DNA of 64,000 bases from Ruminiclostridium hungatei (GCF_002051585.1 NZ_MZGX01000016.1:1-64000); one strand, 5' to 3'; numbered from the stretch's first letter, positions 24,645-33,849 are shown. The notes: generated by a model from the sequence alone, not told the origin. Program-made: numbers and translations.

Positions 24645-25028
24645 TTATTTTTGTTTCATTCCAAAAGCAATCCACCGTCCATCTATATCTTCTAACACAA
24701 ATTCCATATTATTATAATCTGTCATATGGAGCGGACGAACAATTTTAGCTCCTTTACTTATAAATTCATTTTGCAATGCTTCTTGATCGTCCGTAATAAA
24801 ATAAGCATCTTCCCCATAACCATAGAGTTCCCTATTCGTGTGGACTTTTTCGCTGTTTGCTGTAGTCAATACTATTTCCACATTATCACGGTAAAGGCAT
24901 ATGTGGGGTTCTTTTACATCTAAATATTTAACAATTCTAAATCCCATAATCTCGTTATAATACTTAGCGGTTTCTTCGATATTCGGTGTAGGAAACACCG
25001 CAAGTATTGAATGAAGAATTTTTTCCAT
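24645..25028 (-). CDS. VOC/glyoxalase superfamily protein
   Basis: The 127-residue protein is a single vicinal-oxygen-chelate domain made of two beta-alpha-beta-beta-beta repeats (about 7-55 and 68-123). HSILAVFPTPNIEETAKYY at the start and EFVLEDIDGRWIAFG at the end are typical. Members include bleomycin-binding proteins, glyoxalases and dioxygenases; nothing here points to one of these. The start is ATG with GGAGAT upstream. It is flanked by diverged repeats, which could mean that it was acquired as a unit. Confidence 0.8.
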   Translation of the reverse strand: MEKILHSILAVFPTPNIEETAKYYNEIMGFRIVKYLDVKEPHICLYRDNVEIVLTTANSEKVHTNRELYGYGEDAYFITDDQEALQNEFISKGAKIVRPLHMTDYNNMEFVLEDIDGRWIAFGMKQK

Positions 25029-25100
25029 ACATAATATCTCCTTTTTATGACTCCTAATATAAATAATCTGTAGTTCATAGTTTCAAACATATATGTAGTC

Positions 25101-25147
25101 CTTTACAGGAATTATAATATAATTCCTGCTTAAAGCTACTACCTATA
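25101..25147. repeat. Diverged direct repeat flanking the VOC gene, copy B
   Basis: This partner of 24503-24550 shares ATTATAAT, CCTGC and the full AGCTACTACCTATA. It lies between the VOC start and the rlmH end. Confidence 0.4.
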
Positions 25148-25148
25148 A

Positions 25149-25164
25149 GGTTCACATGTGAACC
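25149..25164. other. Perfect 16-bp palindrome abutting the rlmH stop
   Basis: GGTTCACATGTGAACC is fully self-complementary and ends one base before the rlmH stop codon. It is too short and loop-free for a good terminator, so it may be a protein site. Confidence 0.4.
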
Positions 25165-25644
25165 TCATTTGTGATAAGTCTCATTCTTCATTATCTTAAA
25201 CGCCCTGTATGTCTGCTCCAGAAGAATAAGCCTTGCCAACTGGTGGGGAAAGGTCATTTTTGACAGGCATATCCTGTGGTTGGCAACACTAATCAGGCTT
25301 TGGTCCAAGCCTAAAGACCCTCCTATAATAAAAGTTATATGAGAATTCCCCGATAGCATTATACTCTCAAGTTTTGCGGCAAAGCCCTCAGACGTTGTGT
25401 GTTGTCCGGCCAGGTCAAGCAGTATTATATAGCTGCCCTCCTTAATCTTTCTGAGTACCCTCTCCCCCTCCCGATGCTTTACCTGTGACTCCTGTGCCGG
25501 ACTTAGGGAATCCGGGGCATGCTCGTCCTCCACTTCCACAAGCTCTATATCTGCAAATCTGGACAGCCTTTTCACATACTCGGCGATACCCTCCTTCAGA
25601 TACTTTTCCTTAAGCTTTCCAACCGCAGCAATTGTTATTTTCAT
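25165..25644 (-). CDS. rlmH: 23S rRNA pseudouridine-1915 N3-methyltransferase RlmH
   Basis: RlmH is a SPOUT-class (alpha/beta-knot) methyltransferase that modifies pseudouridine 1915 in helix 69 of 23S rRNA. The 159-residue length is exact for the family. MKITIAAVGKLKEKYLKEG at the start, FIIGGSLGLDQSL in the SAM-binding knot and the C-terminal HQLARLILLEQTYRAFKI with YHK at the very end are all conserved. It lies downstream of walJ with a 128-bp gap, a common clostridial arrangement. Confidence 0.96.
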   Translation of the reverse strand: MKITIAAVGKLKEKYLKEGIAEYVKRLSRFADIELVEVEDEHAPDSLSPAQESQVKHREGERVLRKIKEGSYIILLDLAGQHTTSEGFAAKLESIMLSGNSHITFIIGGSLGLDQSLISVANHRICLSKMTFPHQLARLILLEQTYRAFKIMKNETYHK

Positions 25645-25772
25645 ATTTACTCTCCGATTTTATCATTTCATGGTTCATTTTGCTTCAGCCCAGGTCTTAA
25701 ATCCTGCTTCTTTTTTCCTATAAAAAAGGAACCTTAAGAACCGGCCCCATTGGATACTGACAATTATTTATC

Positions 25773-26564
25773 TCATAAAATGTTAACTCTTCCTGTCCTG
25801 TCCCTGCCTGCAACCTCCAGTGATACGTCTCCTCCCACCACAATCTGCTTTTCTGTAAGGGCATTAAGGGTAGTCTGGTATGCAAGCTCGGGGAAATTAT
25901 TTTCATGGCTTAAATGACCTAGTATAAAATTTCTGCAGCCCCTCTCGGCCAGATATGCAATACACTTTGCCGCCATCTCATTGGATAAGTGGCCGTGATC
26001 TCCCATGATTCTTTTCTTTAATGACCAGGGATAAGGTCCAACCTTCAGCATTTCTACATCATGATTTGACTCCAGCAGCAATAAATCATTACCCTCTATA
26101 TAGGACAGCAGCTCCTTGTTCATGTGGCCAATGTCTGTGGCCGTTGTGATACGCCTGCCCCCTGCAAAAAAATTATAGCCTACCGGCTCAGCGGCATCAT
26201 GTGGAATTGAAAAAGGACGCACACAAATATCTCCGATTTCAAAGGACTCTCCTGTAGAAAAGCAAACCCTGTTTTCCAGCTTTACCGGGCCAAGCCCATA
26301 TTCCATGGCATTCCAGGTGCGCTCATTTGCATATATGGGAATATCCTGTTTTCTGGAAATTATTCCTGCGCCTCTGACGTGGTCCACATGCTCATGGGAA
26401 ATTAATATAGCGCTTAACTCCGCCGGATTTTCTCCAATAGAGCAAAGCGCTTCCAATATCCTCTTTCCGCTTAAACCTGCATCTATAAGAATCTTTGTTC
26501 TCTCTGTACCTATAAATAAGGCATTTCCACTACTTCCACTGAACAAACTGCAAAATTTAATCAT
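25773..26564 (-). CDS. walJ: Metallo-beta-lactamase fold protein WalJ (YycJ)
   Basis: The 263-residue protein has the metallo-beta-lactamase fold with SGSSGN near the N-terminus and HEHVDH at 57-62, plus later His and Asp ligands (TDIGH, GHLSHEN). WalJ/YycJ is encoded with the WalRK system and has been linked to coordination of replication with cell division; 5'-3' exonuclease activity is reported for homologues. ATG 26564 is used because GGAGG precedes it; the frame opens 27 bp earlier without a site. It is the last gene of the wal locus here, 80 bp after murA. Confidence 0.92.
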   Translation of the reverse strand: MIKFCSLFSGSSGNALFIGTERTKILIDAGLSGKRILEALCSIGENPAELSAILISHEHVDHVRGAGIISRKQDIPIYANERTWNAMEYGLGPVKLENRVCFSTGESFEIGDICVRPFSIPHDAAEPVGYNFFAGGRRITTATDIGHMNKELLSYIEGNDLLLLESNHDVEMLKVGPYPWSLKKRIMGDHGHLSNEMAAKCIAYLAERGCRNFILGHLSHENNFPELAYQTTLNALTEKQIVVGGDVSLEVAGRDRTGRVNIL

Positions 26565-26644
26565 TAATCTCAGCCTCCATATACCCAACAAACCATAAAA
26601 ATTATGCTATTGGACACACGTAGAGTGTAATTGCTTAAGTACAT

Positions 26645-27910
26645 TTAATCCTCTGTTGTTATCCTTGTTATGTCTGCTCCAAGCAAATTCAGCTTATGAA
26701 CAAAATCCTCATAGCCTCTGTCTATATATTTTATATTTGTGATTTCTGTAGTTCCCTTGGCAACCAAGCCCGCCAAAACCATGGCTGCGCCTGCTCTCAA
26801 ATCGGTGGCCTTCACAGGTGCTCCCGACAGGTGTGCCCCTCCGTCTACCACCGCAATTCTGCCCTCAACCTTTATCCTGGCACCCATTCTTTTAAATTCA
26901 TCCACATATTGAAATCTTGAATCCCAGACACCTTCGGTTATGGTGCTCACACCCTCCGCCATATTCAGCAGGACGGTTATCTGAGGCTGCAAATCGGTGG
27001 GAAATCCAGGATAAGGCAGCGTCATGATATTTACATTCTTTACTTTATTTCCTCCGATAACCCTTATAAAATCTTCGTCTTCCTTAACCGTAACACCCAT
27101 TTCAATGAGCTTGGCCGTCAAAGATTCCATATGCTTCGGAATTATATTCTTTACAGTCACATCCCCCTTGGAGGCAGCCGCCGCTATCATAAAGGTTCCA
27201 GCTTCAATCATGTCCGGAATAATGGTATGGGTTCCTCCGCCCAGCAAGTGGCCAACGCCCCTGATTTTAATGACATCGGTTCCTGCACCTCTTATATTTG
27301 CCCCCATGGCGTTTAAAAAGTTGGCAACATCAACAACATGAGGTTCTTTTGCGGCATTTTCTATAACTGTCTGCCCGTCAGCCTTAACAGCCGCCAGCAT
27401 AAGATTTATAGTCGCACCAACACTGACGACATCTAAATAAATCTGCGCACCTCTTAGCCCGGATGCATCAATCTTAACTATCCCATGTTCGATTTCAACA
27501 CGGGCACCCATAGCCTCAAACCCTTTTATGTGCTGATCTATAGGTCTGAATCCGAAGTCACAGCCTCCGGGAAGTGAAACTTCAGCCTTTCCAAATCTGG
27601 CTATCAAGGCTCCCAATAAATAATATGACGCTCTCATACTTTTTACAAGCTCGTAGGGTGCCTGCCAGCAGTTTACCTCCCGGGTGTCACAAACTACGGT
27701 ATTGTCGTCTTCCTTTTTTATCTTGGCGCCTAATTTTGTGAGAATATCCAATAAAACCTTTACATCTTTAATATCAGGAACATTTTCTATTCTGCTGATA
27801 CCATTTATTATTAACGCTGAAGGCAAAACAGCAACTGCAGCATTCTTAGCTCCGCTAATGGTAACTTCTCCGTTCAGGGGACATGGCCCGTTAATTAAGA
27901 ACTTATCCAA
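26645..27910 (-). CDS. murA: UDP-N-acetylglucosamine 1-carboxyvinyltransferase
   Basis: MurA adds enolpyruvate from PEP to UDP-GlcNAc, the first committed step of peptidoglycan synthesis, and is the fosfomycin target. The 421 residues form the usual two inverse alpha/beta domains. GAKNAA at 20-25 and the active-site Cys117 in LPGGCDFGFRP are intact, so it should be fosfomycin-sensitive at that position. The start is TTG 27910 with an ill-placed AAAGG, which suggests modest translation. It lies between yycI and walJ. An extended -10 promoter at 27977-28005 may give it separate control. Confidence 0.96.
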   Translation of the reverse strand: MDKFLINGPCPLNGEVTISGAKNAAVAVLPSALIINGISRIENVPDIKDVKVLLDILTKLGAKIKKEDDNTVVCDTREVNCWQAPYELVKSMRASYYLLGALIARFGKAEVSLPGGCDFGFRPIDQHIKGFEAMGARVEIEHGIVKIDASGLRGAQIYLDVVSVGATINLMLAAVKADGQTVIENAAKEPHVVDVANFLNAMGANIRGAGTDVIKIRGVGHLLGGGTHTIIPDMIEAGTFMIAAAASKGDVTVKNIIPKHMESLTAKLIEMGVTVKEDEDFIRVIGGNKVKNVNIMTLPYPGFPTDLQPQITVLLNMAEGVSTITEGVWDSRFQYVDEFKRMGARIKVEGRIAVVDGGAHLSGAPVKATDLRAGAAMVLAGLVAKGTTEITNIKYIDRGYEDFVHKLNLLGADITRITTED

Positions 27911-27976
27911 ACCCTTTTACACCAACCTTTTGTATAAACTGTAAATGTTTTTGCTAAACATTACACACACGAGAAC

Positions 27977-28005
27977 ATTATACCATTTAGTATATAATTA
28001 TTCCA
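27977..28005 (-). promoter_or_regulatory. Probable internal promoter for murA-walJ
   Basis: On the minus strand, TATAAT (27977-27982) is preceded directly by TGG, an extended -10, and 17 bp upstream by a weak -35, TGGAAT (28000-28005). It lies in the yycI-murA gap. Confidence 0.55.
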
Positions 28006-28073
28006 CTAGAAATATCGCAAAAAAAAATTTACCAATTTCCAGATTTCTCATGTCTGTGCAAACGGGCTGCTTT

Positions 28074-28898
28074 CTATTCCATACTCTCTCCATTGGTAGC
28101 ATTGAAAAAGTATTCGGTGCCGCTGAAGGTCTTTATTCTCCAGGATAGTCCTTCGTATAAGGTTTTTGTATCCTTGTCCACATTAAAGCCTTTAAACCCC
28201 ATATCTATGTCGCTGATTTTAATCCCGGGATAATTACTTATCTTTGATATGAGTATCTGGTACACCGGAATTACGTTTATATCCCTGCTGGTAATGTTTA
28301 CAGGCTTCTTGTATGCGTACTTTATACCCTTCAGGCGGGATTTCTCAATATCAACCTCTATGTAGTTGTCAAATACCGAATATCCGTCGTAAACACCTTT
28401 ATAAACCGCCCTTGAACCTTCTCCGGAAACCAGGGTATTAAAACTGTCCAGTTGAAACTCGCCAATGGGGATATCCAGCTTTTTGGCCAGTTCCTTTAAC
28501 TTTGCACCTACTTCATTTTTGCTCTCGGTAAAAACTTTATTGTTCTTTCCGCTATCGCTGTATTCGAAACTGCAATTACTGGGAAATACAAGCCGCTGAG
28601 TGTCTTTCTCATAGGTATTGTCATTTATTTTTGTGTAATCCTTTCCCAGGAGTCCGCCCACTATTTTGCTTTTGTCAAGAACGGTTTCCTGGTATTGCAA
28701 TATGTAATCCTTGCCTGTATACGTGGGTATAAGGCATTCAACAATTATGTCATTTTGTTCCAGTATGCTGCGAGTATTTTTGATTGTCTCCTGAGAGACT
28801 TCCCCGCCCTTGATATTACGGTACAAAACTACCCCTAGAACAATATTCAGGGCTATAAACACAAATATTAAAATCAATTTTGCTCTTTTCCAGTCCAT
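28074..28898 (-). CDS. yycI: WalRK regulatory protein YycI
   Basis: This 274-residue bitopic protein has one N-terminal membrane helix (about 5-28) and a large extracytoplasmic domain made of repeated YycI-type beta modules. YycI works with YycH at the membrane to restrain or tune the WalK kinase (Bacillus and Staphylococcus knowledge). ATG 28898 is chosen because AGGTGG lies 6 bp upstream; the frame opens 21 bp earlier. It follows yycH by 45 bp in the same operon. Confidence 0.85.
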   Translation of the reverse strand: MDWKRAKLILIFVFIALNIVLGVVLYRNIKGGEVSQETIKNTRSILEQNDIIVECLIPTYTGKDYILQYQETVLDKSKIVGGLLGKDYTKINDNTYEKDTQRLVFPSNCSFEYSDSGKNNKVFTESKNEVGAKLKELAKKLDIPIGEFQLDSFNTLVSGEGSRAVYKGVYDGYSVFDNYIEVDIEKSRLKGIKYAYKKPVNITSRDINVIPVYQILISKISNYPGIKISDIDMGFKGFNVDKDTKTLYEGLSWRIKTFSGTEYFFNATNGESME

Positions 28899-28943
28899 AA
28901 TATCCACCTGTATCCACATAGGATTGTAAGATTATTTCCCTTT

Positions 28944-30428
28944 TTATTGCCCGTTAAGAGGTATGGAATAGTTTCCTTCACTATTAAAAAGTACAAAGCT
29001 TGGATTTATCGAGTAATCTTTCGACCCCTGTACTAAAACATAATATATTCCATAGTTCTGTATGGGCAGATTTGAGTTCTTCAGACTGTCAATGGAGTTG
29101 TAAGCCTTATCAACAAACTCCGGAAAATTCCATTTATACTCAATAAGGCTTTTTTCAGCCTGAAGTTTTAAGGCAAGCCATCTGCACTGTATAACTCTTT
29201 TTGAGGTAGTCTCGATTGTTATGGAGCTGTCAAAAGGCTGGTCACTGCCCGGAAGTGTGAAATCCTTCAACAACACCGGCAGTTCACCATATTCTCCCCC
29301 CTGGGCAATGCTATAATCAAATTTGAAAGTATATGAGTTACTGCTCTCGCTGATAGATGAAAGATACAAATTGATAGCTCCCATATATTTGCTTCTATCC
29401 TTGATGTCCATTATAAAACTAACCGCCCGTTGATATGCCTCAAGCACCTTCGGCTTTTCGGTTGAAATCTGGGTTCCTATAAACTTATATTCGGCTACTG
29501 AATTATTGTAAAGCCTGTATACGCTGTCGGAGTTCTTGAAGACAATTGAGCCGTACACATCTTCATCAGGCATATAGTCGCTTCTCACCTCTCCGAAAAG
29601 TTCCATCTGAACTGCATTATACTCAGCAAGGCTTGATGTATGCCCATCCTGGCTTCCCAGCGGGGTGTAGTCCACTGTTGCATATGCCTCCGTACTGTTT
29701 GACGTAAACGGGGCTATCATGTCCTTGGGAAGGGCTGAGTTAATCCCGGTTTCTATTGCAATTTTGTAATTTGAAAAATTAGGCTTGCCATGCAGACTGT
29801 TATAAACAGAGTCGAACACTTCCTGATCCAAGGAGTTCTGTCCATGGTCAGTCAGTATATATGTATATATGTTTACCGCATCTCTTATATAAATTACATC
29901 ATAATAGCTGTTATTCGGATCATCGGGACATATTACGATTTTACTCAGGCCTGGCAGTGTATCAACAGGCTTCTTGATGTTCAATACCCATTTTACAATG
30001 TCAATGCTGATTTGAGTTTTAAATTCAAAGTAATAGGATTTATTTGCAAGAATAACACCCCACTTTTCTTCGTCGATGAGCTGCGTCTGAGTGGGTTTCG
30101 TTTCAAGAGCCTTTGTAATATATTCCCCGGCATTATCCCATAATGACTTGTATTCTCTGGAACCGTTGGGTACAATATAATGCTCTTCATCATATCCTTT
30201 TGAAAGAACTATTTTATATGGAAGCATATAATTCTCTTTCACTTCTTCAAGAGATACCTGGGAAGTTGCTTTTGAGTCGGGAAAAAAGGAAGATAAAAAA
30301 GGAAAACTGCCGGATTGACTACTCCACAGAATTCCTATCTGTACGATACAAAGAACTATCAAGAAAACCAATAATGCCGCTTTAAATTTTTCATAATAAT
30401 ATTCCAGTGCTTTTGATTTTTTACTCAT
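28944..30428 (-). CDS. yycH: WalRK regulatory protein YycH
   Basis: The 494-residue protein has a short basic N-terminus, one membrane helix (about 18-38) and a long extracytoplasmic part. Its size, topology and place directly upstream of yycI match YycH, which forms a ternary complex with YycI and the WalK sensor. Sequence conservation in this family is low, so position carries much of the call. It begins 3 bp after the preceding secreted-protein gene, and its ribosome site is weak, which suggests translational coupling. Confidence 0.85.
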   Translation of the reverse strand: MSKKSKALEYYYEKFKAALLVFLIVLCIVQIGILWSSQSGSFPFLSSFFPDSKATSQVSLEEVKENYMLPYKIVLSKGYDEEHYIVPNGSREYKSLWDNAGEYITKALETKPTQTQLIDEEKWGVILANKSYYFEFKTQISIDIVKWVLNIKKPVDTLPGLSKIVICPDDPNNSYYDVIYIRDAVNIYTYILTDHGQNSLDQEVFDSVYNSLHGKPNFSNYKIAIETGINSALPKDMIAPFTSNSTEAYATVDYTPLGSQDGHTSSLAEYNAVQMELFGEVRSDYMPDEDVYGSIVFKNSDSVYRLYNNSVAEYKFIGTQISTEKPKVLEAYQRAVSFIMDIKDRSKYMGAINLYLSSISESSNSYTFKFDYSIAQGGEYGELPVLLKDFTLPGSDQPFDSSITIETTSKRVIQCRWLALKLQAEKSLIEYKWNFPEFVDKAYNSIDSLKNSNLPIQNYGIYYVLVQGSKDYSINPSFVLFNSEGNYSIPLNGQ

Positions 30429-30431
30429 AGG

Positions 30432-30917
30432 TTAATCTTTCTTATCTTTGTCACTGTCTTTACCGGGGTTAGTTATCCACTCTATGGCCTTTTCAAACCA
30501 ATTGCTCTTTTTCTTCTCTTCCCCCTGGGTAATTGTATATGTCTGAACCTGCTTATCCTTATCATCCTTAACATCTTTTGTATATGCTATAATCTTTATT
30601 ATATTTTCGCCCCTATACTTGAGCTTTATATCTTTTCCAAACATCTTTCCGCTTCCGACTTTAAAAGTTGAATAACCTTCTGTAGTCTCCAGCGGTTTAA
30701 ATTCTTCGGTGCTTCTGTCCTTGTACTCAAATGTGATAATAGTTTCGTCATAGACACAAGTTCCAAAAATAGAGAATACGTCTTTAGTAACAACCTCGGC
30801 ATTGCCTTCAGGTCTTGAGATCTCTACAAACTTACCGGGGGCAGCACCTACGGGTGAAACCACCAATGACATAATCGCCGTAATAATTATAATAAATAAT
30901 AGAAGTCTGGACCTCAT
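30432..30917 (-). CDS. Secreted protein of unknown function in the wal operon
   Basis: I do not recognise this 161-residue protein. It has a clear signal peptide (hydrophobic core about 4-20, Ala-x-Ala at the end), then a region of alternating strands reading like a single Ig-like or stalk domain (KFVEISRPEGNAEVVTKDVF onward), and a strongly charged Lys/Asp C-terminal tail. ATG 30917 is used because GGGGTGAG lies 5 bp upstream. It is between walK and yycH with almost no gap, so it is probably a third extracytoplasmic partner of the WalK sensor system in this lineage (inference). Confidence 0.7.
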   Translation of the reverse strand: MRSRLLLFIIIITAIMSLVVSPVGAAPGKFVEISRPEGNAEVVTKDVFSIFGTCVYDETIITFEYKDRSTEEFKPLETTEGYSTFKVGSGKMFGKDIKLKYRGENIIKIIAYTKDVKDDKDKQVQTYTITQGEEKKKSNWFEKAIEWITNPGKDSDKDKKD

Positions 30918-31021
30918 AAAACTCACCCCGAAGAAAATAATATGGCACCATTTATTAGTACTCTATTATAAGTATAATACATTTTCTGTTACAAATCCAT
31001 TACATGGTATTTAAATAAAGT

Positions 31022-32857
31022 TTACACCGGTAGTCTTACTGTAACCTCAGTCCCTTTTTTCTCTTCACTTGCTATGGTTATGGTTCCTCCATGGGCCTGA
31101 ATAATTTCCTTGGCAATAGCCAGTCCAAGCCCTGTTCCTCCCATATCCCTCGATCTGGCCTTGTCAACCCTGTAAAACCGCTCGAAAACTCTTGGAAGAT
31201 CCTCGGCAGGTATGCCGATCCCCGAATCCGTAACTTTTACATATATGTCGTTATACAGCCTTCCAACATAAACTGTAATTTCTCCATGTTCCGGAGTATA
31301 TTTAAGTGCATTGCTTATAAGGTTTATTACTACCTGTTCAAGGCGATCCTTATCGCCTTTGATTGTGGGTATCTCTCCAATTACAAAGCTCTCCAGCTTC
31401 TGACTCTTGTGGCTGGCTTCAAGCTGCATCCTTTCCACAATATCCTTTACTATTGCTTTTAATGAGACCTCGTTTATATTCCAGCTCATCTGCTCGTTAT
31501 CAATCCTGGACAACTGCAGCAGATCCTTTACAAGCCTTGTCATTCTGTCGGCTTCTGTATTAATGACATTTAAGAAACGTTCGGTAGTTTCCCTGTCCTC
31601 TGCGGCGCCGTCCAGCAAGGTTTCGGTATAGCTCTTAATAGAGGTTATGGGCGTACGGAGCTCATGGGACACGTTGGCCACAAATTCCCTGCGCATACTG
31701 TCCAGCTTCTGTTCCTCTGTTACATCATGCATTACTACAATTATTCCCTCGGGTTTTTTATTTGTATCTGTGAAAACCGCAAAATATATTTTCACATACA
31801 TGTCGTTTATAACCGTATCAAATTCCCTGACAGGCAGTTCCTCGAGATATACTATGTTTTCCAGTTTTACCTCCAGCCCCACGTCCTTGGCAAATTCCTG
31901 AAAGGGCCTGGTCTCAATGTCATCACCGAGAAGCTTCTTGGCAGCAGGATTCACATGTATGGCAGTTCCCTTCAGGTCATAAGCCATTACGCCGTCAGCC
32001 ATATAGTTCAAAATGGTCACGACCTTGTTCTTTTCGCTTGAAATCTCCGAAAGGGTGTTCTTAAGCTCCATGGCCATATAGTTAAAGGTTCTCGTAAGAT
32101 TACCTATTTCATCCTCGGATTTTACGGCTAATTGCTGGTCAAATTCACCCTCTGCAATTCTTTCCGCCTTGTGCATTACACTTATAATAGGGGAGGTTAT
32201 GGTCTTTGACAGCAAATATCCCAGTATCAGCGACAATACCACAGCTAAAAGGGCACTGTAAATTATCAGATTGTTGAAATTCTGAAGCAAGGGGCCCCAG
32301 GCCTCTTTATTGTATGTGAAATAGAATATCAGCTCTTTCCTCTCCTCGGGCTGGATCAGATATTCAAAATATTGTTTGCCTGAATATGTTTTTATAAGGT
32401 TCCTGTTATCAACAGGGGTCTCTATTTTACCAGCCCTTAAAGGCAGCAGGTTTTCGGTGGAATTGTTCAAAATCTCGTCTGCAAAACCCTCTTTTTTGGA
32501 CTGCTCGTCAGAGGAGTAGATAATTCCCTTGTTGGGATCTGTAAATTTGTTTGTAATACTGAGGTCTATAATCGTAAGATTTATATTTGAATTTGTTCTG
32601 AAATTGATAATATCCCGTTTTGTCTCCAAATAATTATAGATGTCTTCATTTGACTCGGGTATTCCCCTCATTTCCCTCCAGGTTTTAAAGCCATTATCCA
32701 TGTCCTGCTTGAAGTTGTCAAAATAAATGGATTGCAATCCGTAGTTTATTACTATATATACTACGCAGACCAGTATGATGCACATGGATATGAAAATATA
32801 AACAAGCTTCCACTGCAAGCTTCTCAGCAGTTTTAAAAAACCTTTCCAGAACTTCAT
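31022..32857 (-). CDS. walK: Sensor histidine kinase WalK (VicK/YycG)
   Basis: WalK senses cell-wall state and phosphorylates WalR. The 611 residues comprise a first membrane helix (about 15-37), an extracytoplasmic sensor loop (38-190), a second helix (about 192-212), HAMP (about 213-265), PAS (about 280-380), HisKA with NVSHELRTP and phospho-accepting His398, and an HATPase domain with DSGIGIPAEDLPRVFERFYR and GGTGLGLAIAKEI. This is the full WalK domain order. GGAG lies 6 bp before the ATG. It is 104 bp after walR, across a terminator-like hairpin. Confidence 0.95.
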   Translation of the reverse strand: MKFWKGFLKLLRSLQWKLVYIFISMCIILVCVVYIVINYGLQSIYFDNFKQDMDNGFKTWREMRGIPESNEDIYNYLETKRDIINFRTNSNINLTIIDLSITNKFTDPNKGIIYSSDEQSKKEGFADEILNNSTENLLPLRAGKIETPVDNRNLIKTYSGKQYFEYLIQPEERKELIFYFTYNKEAWGPLLQNFNNLIIYSALLAVVLSLILGYLLSKTITSPIISVMHKAERIAEGEFDQQLAVKSEDEIGNLTRTFNYMAMELKNTLSEISSEKNKVVTILNYMADGVMAYDLKGTAIHVNPAAKKLLGDDIETRPFQEFAKDVGLEVKLENIVYLEELPVREFDTVINDMYVKIYFAVFTDTNKKPEGIIVVMHDVTEEQKLDSMRREFVANVSHELRTPITSIKSYTETLLDGAAEDRETTERFLNVINTEADRMTRLVKDLLQLSRIDNEQMSWNINEVSLKAIVKDIVERMQLEASHKSQKLESFVIGEIPTIKGDKDRLEQVVINLISNALKYTPEHGEITVYVGRLYNDIYVKVTDSGIGIPAEDLPRVFERFYRVDKARSRDMGGTGLGLAIAKEIIQAHGGTITIASEEKKGTEVTVRLPV

Positions 32858-32874
32858 GCTAACTCCTTTTAATT

Positions 32875-32915
32875 ATTTTGACTTGAGACCTCTACAAACG
32901 GCCTCAAGTCAAAAT
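32875..32915. terminator. Hairpin between walR and walK
   Basis: A perfect 13-bp stem, ATTTTGACTTGAG with CTCAAGTCAAAAT, has a 15-nt loop, with A-runs and T-runs at the foot on both strands. It lies in the walR-walK gap inside an operon, so it is a candidate attenuator that lowers kinase relative to regulator. Confidence 0.6.
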
Positions 32916-32961
32916 TTAACGCTTAAAATTCAAATGCTGTAACCAGTACATCTAATTATAA

Positions 32962-33657
32962 TTAAAATTTATTGAAATAGTATCCCACTCCGCGCTTGGT
33001 AACAATGTACTGTGGATTTGCAGGGTCAAGCTCCAGCTTTTCCCGTACTCTTCTGACAGTGACATCCACTGTTCTCACATCACCGTAATATTCATAACCC
33101 CAGACTTTCTCAAGCAGGGATTCCCTTGAGAAAATAGTCCCTTGCTGTGCCGCCAGGAATTTAACAAGTTCAAATTCACGAAGAGTGAGCTCAATAACCT
33201 CGTCTCCTCTTCTTACCTCGTAGCGGTCGGCATCTATGGTCAGATCACCGTATTTATTTATATGCGGCTTTTCCGTGTTAACCTGTTCAGCCGGTACAAG
33301 CCTTCTCAGATTGGCCTTTACACGAGCCATCAGTTCTCTGGGACTGAAGGGCTTGGTAATGTAATCATCGGCACCAAGTTCAAGGCCTAATACCTTGTCA
33401 ACCTCTTCCTCTTTAGCTGTAAGCATGAGGATAGGCGTTGATATTGACTGCCTGAGCTTTCTGCAAACTGTGAACCCGTCCATTTTGGGAAGCATAATAT
33501 CCAGCAGTATCAGGTCAGGATTGTTGGACAGTGCCAGCTCAACCGCCTCTTCACCGTCATAAGCCTCAAGAGTATCATAGCCTTCCTTTTTAAGATTAAA
33601 TCTTAAAATATCAACAATGTTCTTTTCATCGTCCACAATTAATATTTTTTTGCTCAA
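32962..33657 (-). CDS. walR: Response regulator WalR (VicR/YycF)
   Basis: WalR is the OmpR-type regulator of peptidoglycan hydrolase and wall genes. The 231-residue protein has a receiver domain with acidic pocket DDE (9-11), phospho-acceptor Asp53 in LLDIMLP and Lys in TKPFSPRELMARV, followed by the winged helix with the conserved WGYEYYGDVRTVDVTVRRVREKL recognition region. TTG 33657 is the likely start with AGGGGTG upstream; the frame opens earlier without a site. It is the first gene of the wal operon. Confidence 0.95.
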   Translation of the reverse strand: MSKKILIVDDEKNIVDILRFNLKKEGYDTLEAYDGEEAVELALSNNPDLILLDIMLPKMDGFTVCRKLRQSISTPILMLTAKEEEVDKVLGLELGADDYITKPFSPRELMARVKANLRRLVPAEQVNTEKPHINKYGDLTIDADRYEVRRGDEVIELTLREFELVKFLAAQQGTIFSRESLLEKVWGYEYYGDVRTVDVTVRRVREKLELDPANPQYIVTKRGVGYYFNKF

Positions 33658-33714
33658 AAAATACACCCCTAACAATATTTTTTATTGCCCGCTAATCCGA
33701 ATTCTACAATTTGA

Positions 33715-33743
33715 ATTATATCATTAAAATCTTGTAATGGAAA
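33715..33743 (-). promoter_or_regulatory. Probable promoter of the wal operon
   Basis: On the minus strand, TTTCCA (33738-33743), a 17-bp spacer and TATAAT (33715-33720) lie about 58 bp before the walR start. The -10 is perfect and the -35 is poor. Confidence 0.5.
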
Positions 33744-33849
33744 ATTAATATTTTGGCAATACTGTAATTTAGACGTAATATGCTTGAAAATTGTTGCAGT
33801 TTCTTTATTGTAATTTATTCCATATACTCCTGATTACGCCTGTTACTGT

